From an uncultured Microbulbifer sp. (lineage in GTDB: Bacteria; Pseudomonadota; Gammaproteobacteria; Pseudomonadales; Cellvibrionaceae), in contig NZ_CAJXKH010000020.1 of the NCBI RefSeq assembly GCF_913055755.1, positions 1 through 43,682 on the forward strand: a stretch of DNA of 43,682 nt, read 5' to 3'. Shown here in pieces: positions 8,690 through 17,234 of this stretch; within the stretch, counting starts at the first letter, position 1, and each line of letters begins with the position of its first letter. A program made the translations under genes and the position numbers. The notes under the pieces are model-generated. The model was given only the letters and a program-made list of their open reading frames with translations. It had not been told where the DNA came from and ran no database searches.

Positions 8690-9541
8690 GTGAAAGATAT
8701 TTGTGTAGCCGCAGTGCAAATGGTCAGTGGTGATAGAGTTTCGGATAACCTGGCACGGGCATACGCACTGCTCAAACAAGCGTCCGAGCGCGGTGCGCAG
8801 CTGGTACTGCTGCCGGAAAATTTCGCCCACCTTTCCGATCACGGCAGCTACTCTGCCGCAGAACCCTATGCCGCGGGCGGCGCTGCCGATGCCAGCCTGC
8901 AGCCGGTGCAGCACGCCTTGCAAAATTGGGCCGCGGAGCTGGGTATCTGGATCGTCGCCGGCGCCACGCCATTACTGGAGCGACCGGACGGCAGCGCCAT
9001 CGCGGAGAAGCGCAGCCGCTCCGCCTGCCTGGTTTATGACGACACCGGTGCACTGCGTGCCCGTTACGACAAGTTGCACCTGTTCGATGTGGAAGTGGAA
9101 GATGCCGCAGGCAGTTACCGGGAGTCCGCCAGTATCGAGCCCGGCGAGGAGACAAAAGTCGCCTCCACCCCCTGGGCGAAACTGGGGCTCAGCATCTGTT
9201 TTGACCTGCGCTTTCCCGAACTCTACCGGCAGCTGGCAGCGGCGGCTGCCGAGATTTTTCTGGTGCCGGCAGCCTTCACCCACACCACCGGGCAGGCACA
9301 CTGGCTGACACTGCTGCGCGCCCGCGCGATCGAAAATGGATGCTATGTAATTGCAGCAAACCAGGGTGGGCAACATTCGCCCAAAAGACACACCTGGGGG
9401 CACTCGGTGATTATCGATCCCTGGGGGGATGTGCTCGCCGAGGCCGGTCTCGGGGAAGCAGTGATTACCGCCACGCTGGATGGACAGAAGCTGGCAAAAG
9501 TGCGCAGAAACATGCCGCTGTTGTCCATGCGCAAGCTGTGA
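8690..9541 (+). CDS. Carbon-nitrogen hydrolase (Nit/omega-amidase-type nitrilase superfamily)
   Basis: Cytoplasmic amidase of the nitrilase superfamily. The catalytic Glu-Lys-Cys set is visible: E43 in LLPENF, K128 in YDKLHLFD and C170 in LSICFDLRFPELYR. The LHLFDVEVED and NQGGQHSPKRHTWGHS segments point to the Nit1/Nit2 group, whose known members deaminate glutathione (Nit1) or act as omega-amidase (Nit2). I use the GTG at 8690 (283 residues), which has GGAG nine bases upstream and gives the family's usual length; the frame is open further back but would overlap the previous gene and its terminator. It is transcribed as a single gene towards the convergent GH3 gene. Confidence 0.9.
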   Translation: MKDICVAAVQMVSGDRVSDNLARAYALLKQASERGAQLVLLPENFAHLSDHGSYSAAEPYAAGGAADASLQPVQHALQNWAAELGIWIVAGATPLLERPDGSAIAEKRSRSACLVYDDTGALRARYDKLHLFDVEVEDAAGSYRESASIEPGEETKVASTPWAKLGLSICFDLRFPELYRQLAAAAAEIFLVPAAFTHTTGQAHWLTLLRARAIENGCYVIAANQGGQHSPKRHTWGHSVIIDPWGDVLAEAGLGEAVITATLDGQKLAKVRRNMPLLSMRKL

Positions 9542-9662
9542 ATAGCACCTGTTGCGGATTTAGGCCAGCCATCCATTTCTCTCGCCTGAATAAACCGCAC
9601 TGGCCCTGGATCAGGCGGGCAAATCGCTGTGCTTCGATATCGCCCGCCGCAACAACACCCGC

Positions 9663-12353
9663 TTACTGAATGGTTACGATGGTTTCTGCGAACTGCGATT
9701 CATCGAGAAATGCACCCTGGCCAGAGCCGACACTGAGCTTCAGTCGCCCCCGGTAAGGGTGGGACTTGCCGTCGTTATCCACGTAGCGCATATCAGCCGC
9801 GGCAATATTGAATTGCAGTTGGGTGGATGCGCCCGCGGCCAATTCGGAGCGCCTGAATGCCTTGAGTTCGCGAATCGGAACATCCACCGGCGCATCCGGC
9901 AGGCTCAGGTAAACCTGGCTTACCTCCCCTCCATCTCGTTCACCGCTATTGGTAAGTTTGACCGCAAAGGATAAATCCTCACCCGCCTGCACGCTGTCCG
10001 GCACACTCAGATTGCTGTAACTGAAGTTGCTGTAGCTCAGGCCGTAGCCAAAGGGGTAGAGCACATCGCCGGTAAAATAGCGGTAGGTGCGATTGGCCAG
10101 GGCGTAGCCCTTGAAGTCGGGAAGATCGTCAACGCTGTGATAGAAGGTAACCGGCAGCCTGCCCGACGGGTTGGCATCCCCCCAGAGTATGCGCGCCAGC
10201 GCGGTTCCGGTGGCTTCGCCGGGATAAAAAGCCTGCACGATGGCATCGAGATTTTTATCCTCCCAGTTCAGGGCCATGGCGCTACCACTGAAATTCACCA
10301 TCACCACCGGCTTACCCAGTGCTTTGAGTTTGTGCAGCAGCGCCTGCTGGTTGGCCGGCAGCTGGATACTGGTGCGGTCGCCGTGGTCAAAGCCGTCCAG
10401 CTCCACGCGCATTTCCTCACCCTCCAGCTCGGCAGAAATGCCACCGGTATAGACGATGACATCGGCCGTGCGCGCAGCATCAATTGCTTCAGCCAGGTAG
10501 TCTGTGGACGTGTTGACCCAGCTCAACTGCACACTCGGTTCCAGTGGACTGCCTGTCAGGCTGCGCAGGAAAACCCGGGACATTTCCAGCGGGTATCGCT
10601 GCCCTGCCTGCAGCTCGATTGCGCCATGGACGTCTGCACCATCGATCTTCAGGTTGCCGCCGGACTTGAACAGGTAACTGCCACTGGTTTCCGGCACCAG
10701 CACACCACTCCAGACCACGCCGAAATCGCCGTTTACCGTGTCGTCCAGCGGTGAGCGTGTCCAGTAGGCGTCGACCTGCGACTCGATACGGCTGAATGCG
10801 GGCGCCTCCGCCAGGGTAGTCTGCGGAATCAGTTTGAAATCGCGAGTCTTTTTGCCTCGGGAGATATCCACCGGGTAATAACCGGCGTGCAACCCCGGCT
10901 GCAGTGCGCCGTCACTGTCGATATGGAAAACATTGCCGGCGGCTACCGTTTCATAATTTCCGTACTGATCGGCGATCAGCGATGTGCCCGCCGCATAAAC
11001 CACGTTGCCGGCACCGGCGCGCGTGCGGATACCCTCCAGTGGAGTAACCGGTTTTATCGGATACCCGTGGTAGTTGCCGACCAGCACGGAAAAGTTGCTC
11101 GCGTTCGGACCGATTACCGCAACCCGGGTGCCCTCTGCCAGCGGCAGAATACCGTTGTTTTTCAACAGCACCATGGACTGTTCGGCAGTTTTTACCGCCA
11201 GTTCCAGGTGTTGTTCCGAACCTACTGCGGACATGGGAATGCTGGTGTAGGGGACCGCTTCCGCCGGATCGAACATGCCGAGTTTGAAACGGGTGGTGAA
11301 CGTGCGTTTGACCGCCGCATCGATTTCACTCTCGTCGACCATATTCCGCTGCAGGGAAAAACCCAGGTTGGCAAAGGTACTGAGCCGCCGGGTACCGCAG
11401 TTGATGTCGGTGCCCGCCTTCAGTGCCCAGGCCGCGGCCTCCGCCGGCGCGCGTACCAGGTTGTGCGCATCGGGCTCGTAAAAATCGGCGATGGCGCCAC
11501 AGTCCGAAACCACATGGCCGTCGAAACCCCACTGCTCACGCAGGGTATCCTGCAACAGCATTTCACTGCCGCAGGCCGGATCGCCATTGACGCGATTGTA
11601 GGCACACATCACCGATTCGACCTTGGCCTCCATTACCGCGGTTTTAAACGCCGGGAAGTAGGTTTCCGCCAGGTCTTTGGCGGTCGCCTCATAATCGTCC
11701 GAGTGGCGGGATTTTTCCGGGCCGCTGTGCACCGCAAAATGCTTGGCCATCGCTGCGGTTTTCAGGTACCTGGGGTCATCGCCCTGCAGGCCCTTGATAA
11801 AGGCAACCGCCATGCGGCCGGTGAGGTGGGGGTCTTCACCATAGGTTTCCTGGCCCCGCCCCCAGCGCGGGTCGCGGAATATATTGATATTGGGCGACCA
11901 GAACGTGAGCCCGGCGTAGCGAAATGCGAGATCGTTGTCCGCGAAATAGTGGTGTTTGGCCCGCGCCTCATCGGAGATGGCAGTGGCCACCTCGCCCAGT
12001 AACTGGTCGTCAAACGTGGCCGCCAGACCAATGGCCTGGGGGAATACCGTGGCCTTGCCGGCGCGCGCGACACCGTGCAGCGCCTCATTCCACCAGTTGT
12101 ATCGCGGCACCCCCAAACGCTCGATGGCGGGTGCCTCGTTGTACAGCTGGCTTATTTTTTCCGACAGGGTCATACGCCCTACCAGGTCATCGACCCGGCG
12201 CTCGATGGGCAGGGATGTATCCAGGTAGGGGTATGTGCTGGCTGAGTTCACCGGTGCTTCGTCGGTGGCCAGTGGCGTGGTCGTATCTGCCGGCCCCTTG
12301 CTGCAGGCGGCCAACACCAGGGTGCACAGACCGAGGGATAGATATTTTTTCAT
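9663..12353 (-). CDS. Glycoside hydrolase family 3 beta-glycosidase lipoprotein with PA14 domain
   Basis: GH3 exo-acting beta-glycosidase (beta-glucosidase or beta-xylosidase). Starting at the ATG at 12353, it has a lipoprotein signal MKKYLSLGLCTLVLAAC (C17) and 896 residues in all. Domains in order: GH3 N-terminal barrel (about 50-370) with AKHFAVHSG and the nucleophile D284 in VVSDCGAI; first part of the C-terminal sandwich (390-475); an inserted PA14 domain (about 486-613); the rest of the sandwich with LEGEEMRV carrying the probable acid/base region; and a C-terminal fibronectin III-like domain (about 800-890). The plant-xylosidase-like NWWNEALHGVAR stretch favours a xylosidase or glucan-oligosaccharide role. 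A LacI-type operator-like box lies about 50 bases upstream. An upstream ATG would add 14 residues and spoil the signal. Confidence 0.92.
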   Translation of the reverse strand: MKKYLSLGLCTLVLAACSKGPADTTTPLATDEAPVNSASTYPYLDTSLPIERRVDDLVGRMTLSEKISQLYNEAPAIERLGVPRYNWWNEALHGVARAGKATVFPQAIGLAATFDDQLLGEVATAISDEARAKHHYFADNDLAFRYAGLTFWSPNINIFRDPRWGRGQETYGEDPHLTGRMAVAFIKGLQGDDPRYLKTAAMAKHFAVHSGPEKSRHSDDYEATAKDLAETYFPAFKTAVMEAKVESVMCAYNRVNGDPACGSEMLLQDTLREQWGFDGHVVSDCGAIADFYEPDAHNLVRAPAEAAAWALKAGTDINCGTRRLSTFANLGFSLQRNMVDESEIDAAVKRTFTTRFKLGMFDPAEAVPYTSIPMSAVGSEQHLELAVKTAEQSMVLLKNNGILPLAEGTRVAVIGPNASNFSVLVGNYHGYPIKPVTPLEGIRTRAGAGNVVYAAGTSLIADQYGNYETVAAGNVFHIDSDGALQPGLHAGYYPVDISRGKKTRDFKLIPQTTLAEAPAFSRIESQVDAYWTRSPLDDTVNGDFGVVWSGVLVPETSGSYLFKSGGNLKIDGADVHGAIELQAGQRYPLEMSRVFLRSLTGSPLEPSVQLSWVNTSTDYLAEAIDAARTADVIVYTGGISAELEGEEMRVELDGFDHGDRTSIQLPANQQALLHKLKALGKPVVMVNFSGSAMALNWEDKNLDAIVQAFYPGEATGTALARILWGDANPSGRLPVTFYHSVDDLPDFKGYALANRTYRYFTGDVLYPFGYGLSYSNFSYSNLSVPDSVQAGEDLSFAVKLTNSGERDGGEVSQVYLSLPDAPVDVPIRELKAFRRSELAAGASTQLQFNIAAADMRYVDNDGKSHPYRGRLKLSVGSGQGAFLDESQFAETIVTIQ

Positions 12354-12404
12354 CTTGTTATTCTCATCGCGCTTTTCGGCAACCATAGCGAACACACACC
12401 GACA

Positions 12405-12418
12405 TGTAAACGATTACA
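12405..12418. promoter_or_regulatory. LacI-type operator-like box upstream of the GH3 gene
   Basis: TGTAAACGATTACA is a near-perfect palindrome (12 of 14 positions) with the central CG typical of LacI/GalR-family operators. It lies 52-65 bases before the GH3 start codon, where it could act as an operator for sugar-responsive control. No LacI-family gene is in the window. Confidence 0.5.
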
Positions 12419-12467
12419 TTTTGACTAATAAAGCCGTGCTTGCGAGAAGCGTCGCGCAGGCAGGCAC

Positions 12468-12502
12468 AAAAAAAGCGAGCCTCTCTCGAGGCTCGCTTTT
12501 TT
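12468..12502. terminator. Bidirectional-looking terminator of the hppD operon
   Basis: GCGAGCCTC (12475-12483), loop TCTC, GAGGCTCGC (12488-12496), flanked by seven A on the left and six T on the right. On the minus strand it ends the hppD-VOC-FAH transcript 44 bases past its last stop and separates it from the GH3 gene. Confidence 0.9.
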
Positions 12503-12545
12503 GACCCGGGCTTCAGGGCAGTCCGGAGCGGTTGTGCGCAATGGC

Positions 12546-13553
12546 TCAGGCCTGCTCCACCGTCTGCTCGATGCGCCCGAAAATGGACTGGCCGTTACTG
12601 TCCAGCATTTCGATCGCAATCCTGTCGCCGAACTGCATAAAGCCGGTGCTCGGCTTGCCGTCCTGGATGGTCTCGATCATGCGGATCTCGGCGATACAGC
12701 TGTAACCCACTCCGCCCTCTTTCACCGGCTTGCCGGGGCCGCCGTCGAGTTTGTTGGATACGGTGCCGGAACCGATGATGGTGCCGGCGCCCAGCGGGCG
12801 GGTTTTCGCCGCGTGGGCGATCAGCTGGCCAAAGTGGAAGGTCATGTCGATGCCGGCGTTCGGCTCGCCAAACTTGTCGCCGTTCAGCTCGGATACCAGC
12901 GGCAGGTGCAGCTTGCCTTCTCTCCAGTTGTCGCCCAGTTGCGCCGGGGTCACGCACACCGGGGAAAAGGCACTGGAGGGTTTGGACTGGTAGAAACCAA
13001 AGCCCTTACCCAGTTCGTTGGGGATCAGGCCGCGCAGGGACACGTCGTTTACCAGCATCACCAGTTTGATGTGCTTGAGTGCTTCCTCCGGGGAAACCCC
13101 CATCGGCACGTCGTCGGTGATCACCGCGATTTCCGCCTCGAAGTCGATGCCGAAGCCCTCGGACTGCGGCATTTTTACCGGCTCGCGCGGGGCCAGGAAG
13201 GTATCGGAACCGCCCTGGTACATCAGCGGGTCGGTCCAGAAGCTTTCCGGCATTTCCGCGCCTCTAGCCTTGCGCACCAGCTCTACATGATTGACGTAGG
13301 CGCTGCCGTCAGCCCAGTGGTAGGCACGCGGCAGCGGCGAGTGGCACCGGGCCTGGTCGAAGGCTTCGCCCTCGATTTCACCGCGGTTAAGTTTTGCCTG
13401 CAGATCTTCAAGCTGGGCAGATTTTTCTGCCCAGTCGTCCAGTGCGCTCTGCAGGGTGGGCGCGATCTCGGCGGCGGATGCCATGCGGGTCAGGTCGTCG
13501 CTGACCACGACGAGCTTGCCGTCGCGTCCGTTTTTCAGGCTGGCTAACTTCAC
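12546..13553 (-). CDS. Fumarylacetoacetate hydrolase family protein
   Basis: FAH-family hydrolase that breaks a C-C bond of a beta-diketo acid; in tyrosine catabolism the substrate is fumarylacetoacetate, giving fumarate and acetoacetate. The C-terminal catalytic domain shows the metal-binding acidic pattern in GFGIDFEAEIAV and the conserved LVNDVSLRG and GTIIGSGTVSNK segments. At 335 residues it matches the bacterial FAH type found with tyrosine catabolic genes. It begins with GTG at 13553, with AGGAAGG about five bases upstream. It is the last gene of the hppD-VOC-FAH operon (31 bases after the VOC stop). Its place downstream of hppD supports fumarylacetoacetase, although homogentisate dioxygenase and the isomerase are not next to it. 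Confidence 0.85.
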   Translation of the reverse strand: MKLASLKNGRDGKLVVVSDDLTRMASAAEIAPTLQSALDDWAEKSAQLEDLQAKLNRGEIEGEAFDQARCHSPLPRAYHWADGSAYVNHVELVRKARGAEMPESFWTDPLMYQGGSDTFLAPREPVKMPQSEGFGIDFEAEIAVITDDVPMGVSPEEALKHIKLVMLVNDVSLRGLIPNELGKGFGFYQSKPSSAFSPVCVTPAQLGDNWREGKLHLPLVSELNGDKFGEPNAGIDMTFHFGQLIAHAAKTRPLGAGTIIGSGTVSNKLDGGPGKPVKEGGVGYSCIAEIRMIETIQDGKPSTGFMQFGDRIAIEMLDSNGQSIFGRIEQTVEQA

Positions 13554-13584
13554 TGTGCCTTCCTCTTACGTTAAATCTTTGGGT

Positions 13585-14133
13585 TTAGGGATCCAGAGCC
13601 TTGAACTCTTCGTCGCCGTGCATCCAGGCCGCGTGCCGCGGTGCCTTCTTGGTGCGGGACCACTCTTCCAGCATATCCTCCGCCACGCGCTTCAGCTCCC
13701 TGTGCATACCGGGCTTGGCGGTGTTGGCGGCGAGCTCGATGCGGTGACCGTTCGGGTCGAAGAAATAGATCGACTTGAAAATGGTGTGGTCGGTGGGGCC
13801 GAGCACGTCGATGCCGGCATCCTCGAGCTTCTGCTTCATTGCCAGCAGCTCGTCCATGCTTTCCACTTCCAGTGCGATGTGCTGCACCCACTGGGGGGTG
13901 TTTTCATCGCGGCCCATATCCGGGGAGTTGGGCAGCTCGAAGAACGCCAGCACATTGCCCTGTCCTGCATCGAGAAAAATATGCATGTAGGGATCCGGTG
14001 CCCCGGTAGAGGGCACCTTGTCTTCGGCGATGGCGAGCTGGAAGTCCATGCCCAGCAGATCGCGGTAAAACTCCACGGTCTCCTTGGCATCGCGACAGCG
14101 GTAGGCCACGTGATGGATGCGTTGTATAGCCAT
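13585..14133 (-). CDS. VOC-fold metalloenzyme (glyoxalase/dioxygenase superfamily)
   Basis: Vicinal-oxygen-chelate protein of 182 residues. Two beta-alpha-beta-beta-beta modules are evident, and all four metal-ligand positions of the glyoxalase I type are filled: H8 (IHHVAYRC), E66 (LAFFELPNS), H85 (VQHIALEV) and E133 (GHRIELAA). The same H8/H85/E133 subset would also make the 2-His-1-carboxylate site of a dioxygenase. About 40 residues beyond the fold form a charged C-terminal tail (HRELKRVAEDMLEEW). It lies between hppD and the FAH-family gene with short gaps, and GGAGG precedes its ATG. The context suggests a step in aromatic amino-acid catabolism, but the reaction is not known to me. Confidence 0.85.
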   Translation of the reverse strand: MAIQRIHHVAYRCRDAKETVEFYRDLLGMDFQLAIAEDKVPSTGAPDPYMHIFLDAGQGNVLAFFELPNSPDMGRDENTPQWVQHIALEVESMDELLAMKQKLEDAGIDVLGPTDHTIFKSIYFFDPNGHRIELAANTAKPGMHRELKRVAEDMLEEWSRTKKAPRHAAWMHGDEEFKALDP

Positions 14134-14167
14134 TATGGGCCTCCGTACTCTCGTTGCAGACCGCCGA

Positions 14168-15265
14168 TCAGGCTGCGTCTTCGCCCTTGTTTTTATCCCC
14201 GATCACGCCGCGCTTCAGCTGGTCGCGCTCGATGGATTCGAACAGGGCCTTGAAGTTGCCTTCACCGAAGCCTTCGTCTTCCTTGCGCTGGATGAATTCG
14301 AAGAATACCGGGCCCAGCATGTTGGCGGAGAAGATCTGCAGCAGCAGGCGCGGCTGGCCACCCTCGGTGGTGCCGTCCAGCAGCAGGCCGCGCTTCTTCA
14401 GCTCGGCAGTGGGCTCACCGTGGCCCGGCAGGCGCTCTTCCAGCATTTCGTAGTAGGTTTCCGGGGGCGGGGTCATGAACTCCATACCCTGGGCTTTCAG
14501 GCGGTCCCAACAGGCGATCAGGTCGTCACAGGCAAAGGCGATGTGCTGGATGCCCTCACCGTTGTACTTCATCAGGAACTCTTCGATCTGGCCGCCGCCA
14601 CCGGCCGCCTCTTCGTTCAGCGGAATGCGGATCTTGCCGTCCGGCGCGGTCATCGCCTTGGACAGCAGGCCGGTGTACTCGCCCTTGATGTCGAAATAGC
14701 GGATCTCGCGGAAGTTGAACAGGTCTTCGTAGTAGCTGGCCCAGTAGTCCATGCGACCGCGGTACACGTTGTGGGTCAGGTGATCCAGGGTGTGGAAGCC
14801 ACAGCCTTCGGGGTGCTTGTCCACACCTTCCAGCCAGTGGAAGTCGATGTCGTAGATGGTTTCGCCTTCCTTATAGCGGTCGATCAGGTACAGGGTGGCA
14901 CCGCCGATGCCCTTGATCGCCGGCAGGCGCAGTTCCATCGGGCCGGTTTCCACTTCTACCGGCTGTGCGCCCTTGTTGATCGCTTCGTTGTAGGCGAAGG
15001 TGGCATCTTTCACGCGGAACGCCAGGCCACAAGCAGACGGGCCGTGCTCGCGGGCGTAGTAGTCCGCGTGGCTGCCGGGCTCGTAGTTGGTGATGAAGTT
15101 GATGTCGCCCTGGCGCCACAGCTCCACATCTTTGGTGCGGTGACGGGCCACCTTGGTGAAGCCCATGGCCTCGAAAACAGTCTCCAGAATGCCTTTCTCC
15201 GGCGCGGTGAATTCCACGAACTCGAAGCCGTCCAGGCCCATGGGGTTCTCAAACAAATCGGCCAT
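14168..15265 (-). CDS. hppD: 4-hydroxyphenylpyruvate dioxygenase
   Basis: Fe(II) dioxygenase that turns 4-hydroxyphenylpyruvate into homogentisate, the second step of tyrosine degradation and the entry to pyomelanin. With the ATG at 15265 the protein is 365 residues, and the iron ligands fall at H162 (LDHLTHNV), H241 (IQHIAFAC) and E323 (FFEFIQR), matching the known Pseudomonas enzyme positions within one residue. I chose this start because GGAGG lies 5-6 bases before it; an ATG at 15277 would contain that ribosome site within the coding sequence. It is the first gene of the operon with the VOC and FAH-family genes. A GTTAC inverted repeat and direct repeats lie in the upstream 100 bases. Confidence 0.96.
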   Translation of the reverse strand: MADLFENPMGLDGFEFVEFTAPEKGILETVFEAMGFTKVARHRTKDVELWRQGDINFITNYEPGSHADYYAREHGPSACGLAFRVKDATFAYNEAINKGAQPVEVETGPMELRLPAIKGIGGATLYLIDRYKEGETIYDIDFHWLEGVDKHPEGCGFHTLDHLTHNVYRGRMDYWASYYEDLFNFREIRYFDIKGEYTGLLSKAMTAPDGKIRIPLNEEAAGGGGQIEEFLMKYNGEGIQHIAFACDDLIACWDRLKAQGMEFMTPPPETYYEMLEERLPGHGEPTAELKKRGLLLDGTTEGGQPRLLLQIFSANMLGPVFFEFIQRKEDEGFGEGNFKALFESIERDQLKRGVIGDKNKGEDAA

Positions 15266-15344
15266 GCGATCCTCCATTATTCAGTTACATCGGGCTGCAC
15301 CCTTTCGGTGCAACGCATTATTAGTTTCAGGCGCAACGAATTTA

Positions 15345-15358
15345 GTTACGCGTGTAAC
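15345..15358. promoter_or_regulatory. Inverted repeat in the hppD promoter region
   Basis: GTTAC-N4-GTAAC is an imperfect palindrome (12 of 14 positions) 80-93 bases before hppD. It overlaps the end of a direct repeat GCAACG...TAGTT, seen near 15310-15325 and 15333-15347. Together they look like a regulator binding region; the regulator is not in the window. Confidence 0.45.
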
Positions 15359-15486
15359 CAATGTCAAGCACCGGACACAGAGCGCTGCGAAAACGGCCCT
15401 AAAGTAATAGGCCCGATAGGGGCAATTGACCGGTAAAGAGGTGACCGATAGGTGGGGTTGGGTGCCAATCTACGGCGGCAGGGAGG

Positions 15487-15514
15487 GTTCCGGGCCCACA
15501 GCGTGACCCGGAAC
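15487..15514 (-). terminator. Hairpin past the flotillin stop
   Basis: GTTCCGGG (15487-15494) and CCCGGAAC (15507-15514) form a perfect 8-bp stem with a 12-base loop, 11 bases beyond the end of the minus-strand flotillin operon. There is no T-run, so this is a tentative terminator. Confidence 0.45.
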
Positions 15515-15524
15515 AAGGGAGTGG

Positions 15525-17219
15525 TCAGGCTTCGGTTTCCGCGACCTTGGACAGGTCGCCGACGCCGGCTTCCTTAAGTAGGGAATCCACCAGCGGCGCC
15601 ATGGCACGGTGCTTGAGAGCGCTGCCAACCAGTGCTTCCGGCAGGCTCTGGCTCTTGGATTCGCCATCGCTGTCGAGGATGCCGCCACTGGCACGACCAT
15701 CGAGCCCGTTCAGACCTTCCACCGAAATGATCTTCATGCCCTCGATGTTCTCCAGCGGACGCACGCTCTCGCGCACAATGTTCGGCAGGCTTTCGTGCAG
15801 GCTGAGTACCCGCTTGAGGGCGATCTGCGCATCGCTGAGGCTGTTCATGGCCTCGTTCATCAGGCGCTGGCCTTCCGCGTCCACCGCGTACTTCTCACGG
15901 TCGGCCTCGACCTTGATCCGCACCGCTTCGGCTTCCGCAGAGGCCTGCAGGCGCAGGGCCTCGGCCTTGTCTTCCGCCGCGGCCTTTTCCGCTTCCGCCG
16001 CAACCTTGATCGAGGTGGCCTGGCGCTCGGCCTCTTTTTCCGCCTCGATGATCTCGATGCGCTTGTCACGCTCGGCCACTTCCACGTCCTGGGCGGTGCG
16101 CACCTGTTCCTCCGCCTTCACCGCTTCGGCGCGGGCGACGTTGGCCTGCTGGTCGGCGACGGACTGTTCCTTGGATTTTTCCGCTACCGCAATCGCGCGT
16201 TCCTGTTCGGCAATCTCGACGGATTTCTGTTTGGAAATGCGCTGCTCGTCGAGAATTCGCTCGCGCTCGATTTCCTGCTCCTGCAACCGTTTTTCTTTTT
16301 CGATTTCCAGCAGGCGGGTGGCCTGCTCGGCGGCGATGCGGGACTGGTCGATTTCGCGCTCGGCTTCAATTTCTGCCTGGCGTGCGGCGCGCTCCTGCGC
16401 GGCGGTTTCTTTCGCCATATCCGCTTTCTGGGCCGCTTCGCGGTTTTCCAGTTCGCGCTGCTGCTCCAGATAGGCGTAGCGCTTTTCTTTTTCGATCTCG
16501 AGACGCTGGCGCTCGGCTTCCAGGTTTTTGGTCTCGATCTGGACCCGGGTTTCCTGCTCGACGTCGTTCACTTCCTTGCGGCGCGCTTCGATGGAGCGGG
16601 TCATGCTGGCGAGACCTTCCGCATCGAACACGTTGTCCTGGTTGAAGAACTCCTTGTGGGTCTGGTCGAGACCGGTCAGGGACACGGATTCCAGCTCGAG
16701 ACCGTTCTTCAACAGGTCTTCCGACACCACCTGCTGCACTTTCTGTACGAACTGGCTGCGCTGTTCGTGCAGTTCTGCCATCTGCATTTCCGCGGCCACC
16801 GAGCGCAGGGCGTCGACAAACTTGCCCTCGATCATGTCTTTCAGCGCTTCCGGATCCAGGGTGCGGATACCCAGGGTCTGCGCCGCATTGGCAATGGCAT
16901 CGGTATCCGGTTTAACCCGCAGATAAAATTCCGCCAGTACATCCACGCGCATGCGGTCCTTGGTGATCAGCGCCTGGTGCTCCTTGCGGGAAACCGCGAG
17001 GCGCAGGGTGTTCATGTTTACCGGAATGATTTCGTGCAGCACCGGCAGTACCAGCGCGCCACCGTTCATGATGACTTTCTGCCCGCCCATACCGGTGCGT
17101 ACGAAAGAGCGCTCTTTGGAGGCGCGGGTATACAGCCGCGCAAAAATGGTACCGATGACGATCAGGCCGACGAGTACGGACCCCGCCATGATCGCGATGC
17201 TGGAAAGATTCTGAATCAC
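15525..17219 (-). CDS. Flotillin-like SPFH/band 7 membrane protein
   Basis: Flotillin-family scaffold, which organises ordered membrane microdomains. The 564-residue protein has one N-terminal membrane helix (about 8-26, AIMAGSVLVGLIVIGTIF), an SPFH/band 7 domain (about 30-200), then a very long Glu/Ala-rich coiled coil (about 200-440) with many EAERxxxEIEKEKR-type repeats, and a C-terminal domain with a glycine-rich stretch. This is the layout of the YqiK/FloT group. It is the last gene of a four-gene operon after a small RHH-like gene, PspA/IM30 and a YqiJ-like protein. The flotillin plus NfeD/YqiJ pairing is well known, and the PspA neighbour suggests a shared role in membrane integrity under stress. 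Confidence 0.93.
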   Translation of the reverse strand: MIQNLSSIAIMAGSVLVGLIVIGTIFARLYTRASKERSFVRTGMGGQKVIMNGGALVLPVLHEIIPVNMNTLRLAVSRKEHQALITKDRMRVDVLAEFYLRVKPDTDAIANAAQTLGIRTLDPEALKDMIEGKFVDALRSVAAEMQMAELHEQRSQFVQKVQQVVSEDLLKNGLELESVSLTGLDQTHKEFFNQDNVFDAEGLASMTRSIEARRKEVNDVEQETRVQIETKNLEAERQRLEIEKEKRYAYLEQQRELENREAAQKADMAKETAAQERAARQAEIEAEREIDQSRIAAEQATRLLEIEKEKRLQEQEIERERILDEQRISKQKSVEIAEQERAIAVAEKSKEQSVADQQANVARAEAVKAEEQVRTAQDVEVAERDKRIEIIEAEKEAERQATSIKVAAEAEKAAAEDKAEALRLQASAEAEAVRIKVEADREKYAVDAEGQRLMNEAMNSLSDAQIALKRVLSLHESLPNIVRESVRPLENIEGMKIISVEGLNGLDGRASGGILDSDGESKSQSLPEALVGSALKHRAMAPLVDSLLKEAGVGDLSKVAETEA

Positions 17220-17234
17220 TACTGTATCTCCAAT

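Noticed and set aside
9542..9662. Terminator between the convergent hydrolase and GH3 genes
   Set aside because: Only a six-base stem with a long loop (GCGGGC...GCCCGC near 9614-9646) is visible, with no T-run, so I do not call it.
14117..15436. Plus-strand open frame opposite hppD
   Set aside because: hppD has all three iron ligands in place; the antisense frame resembles no protein and crosses the hppD promoter.
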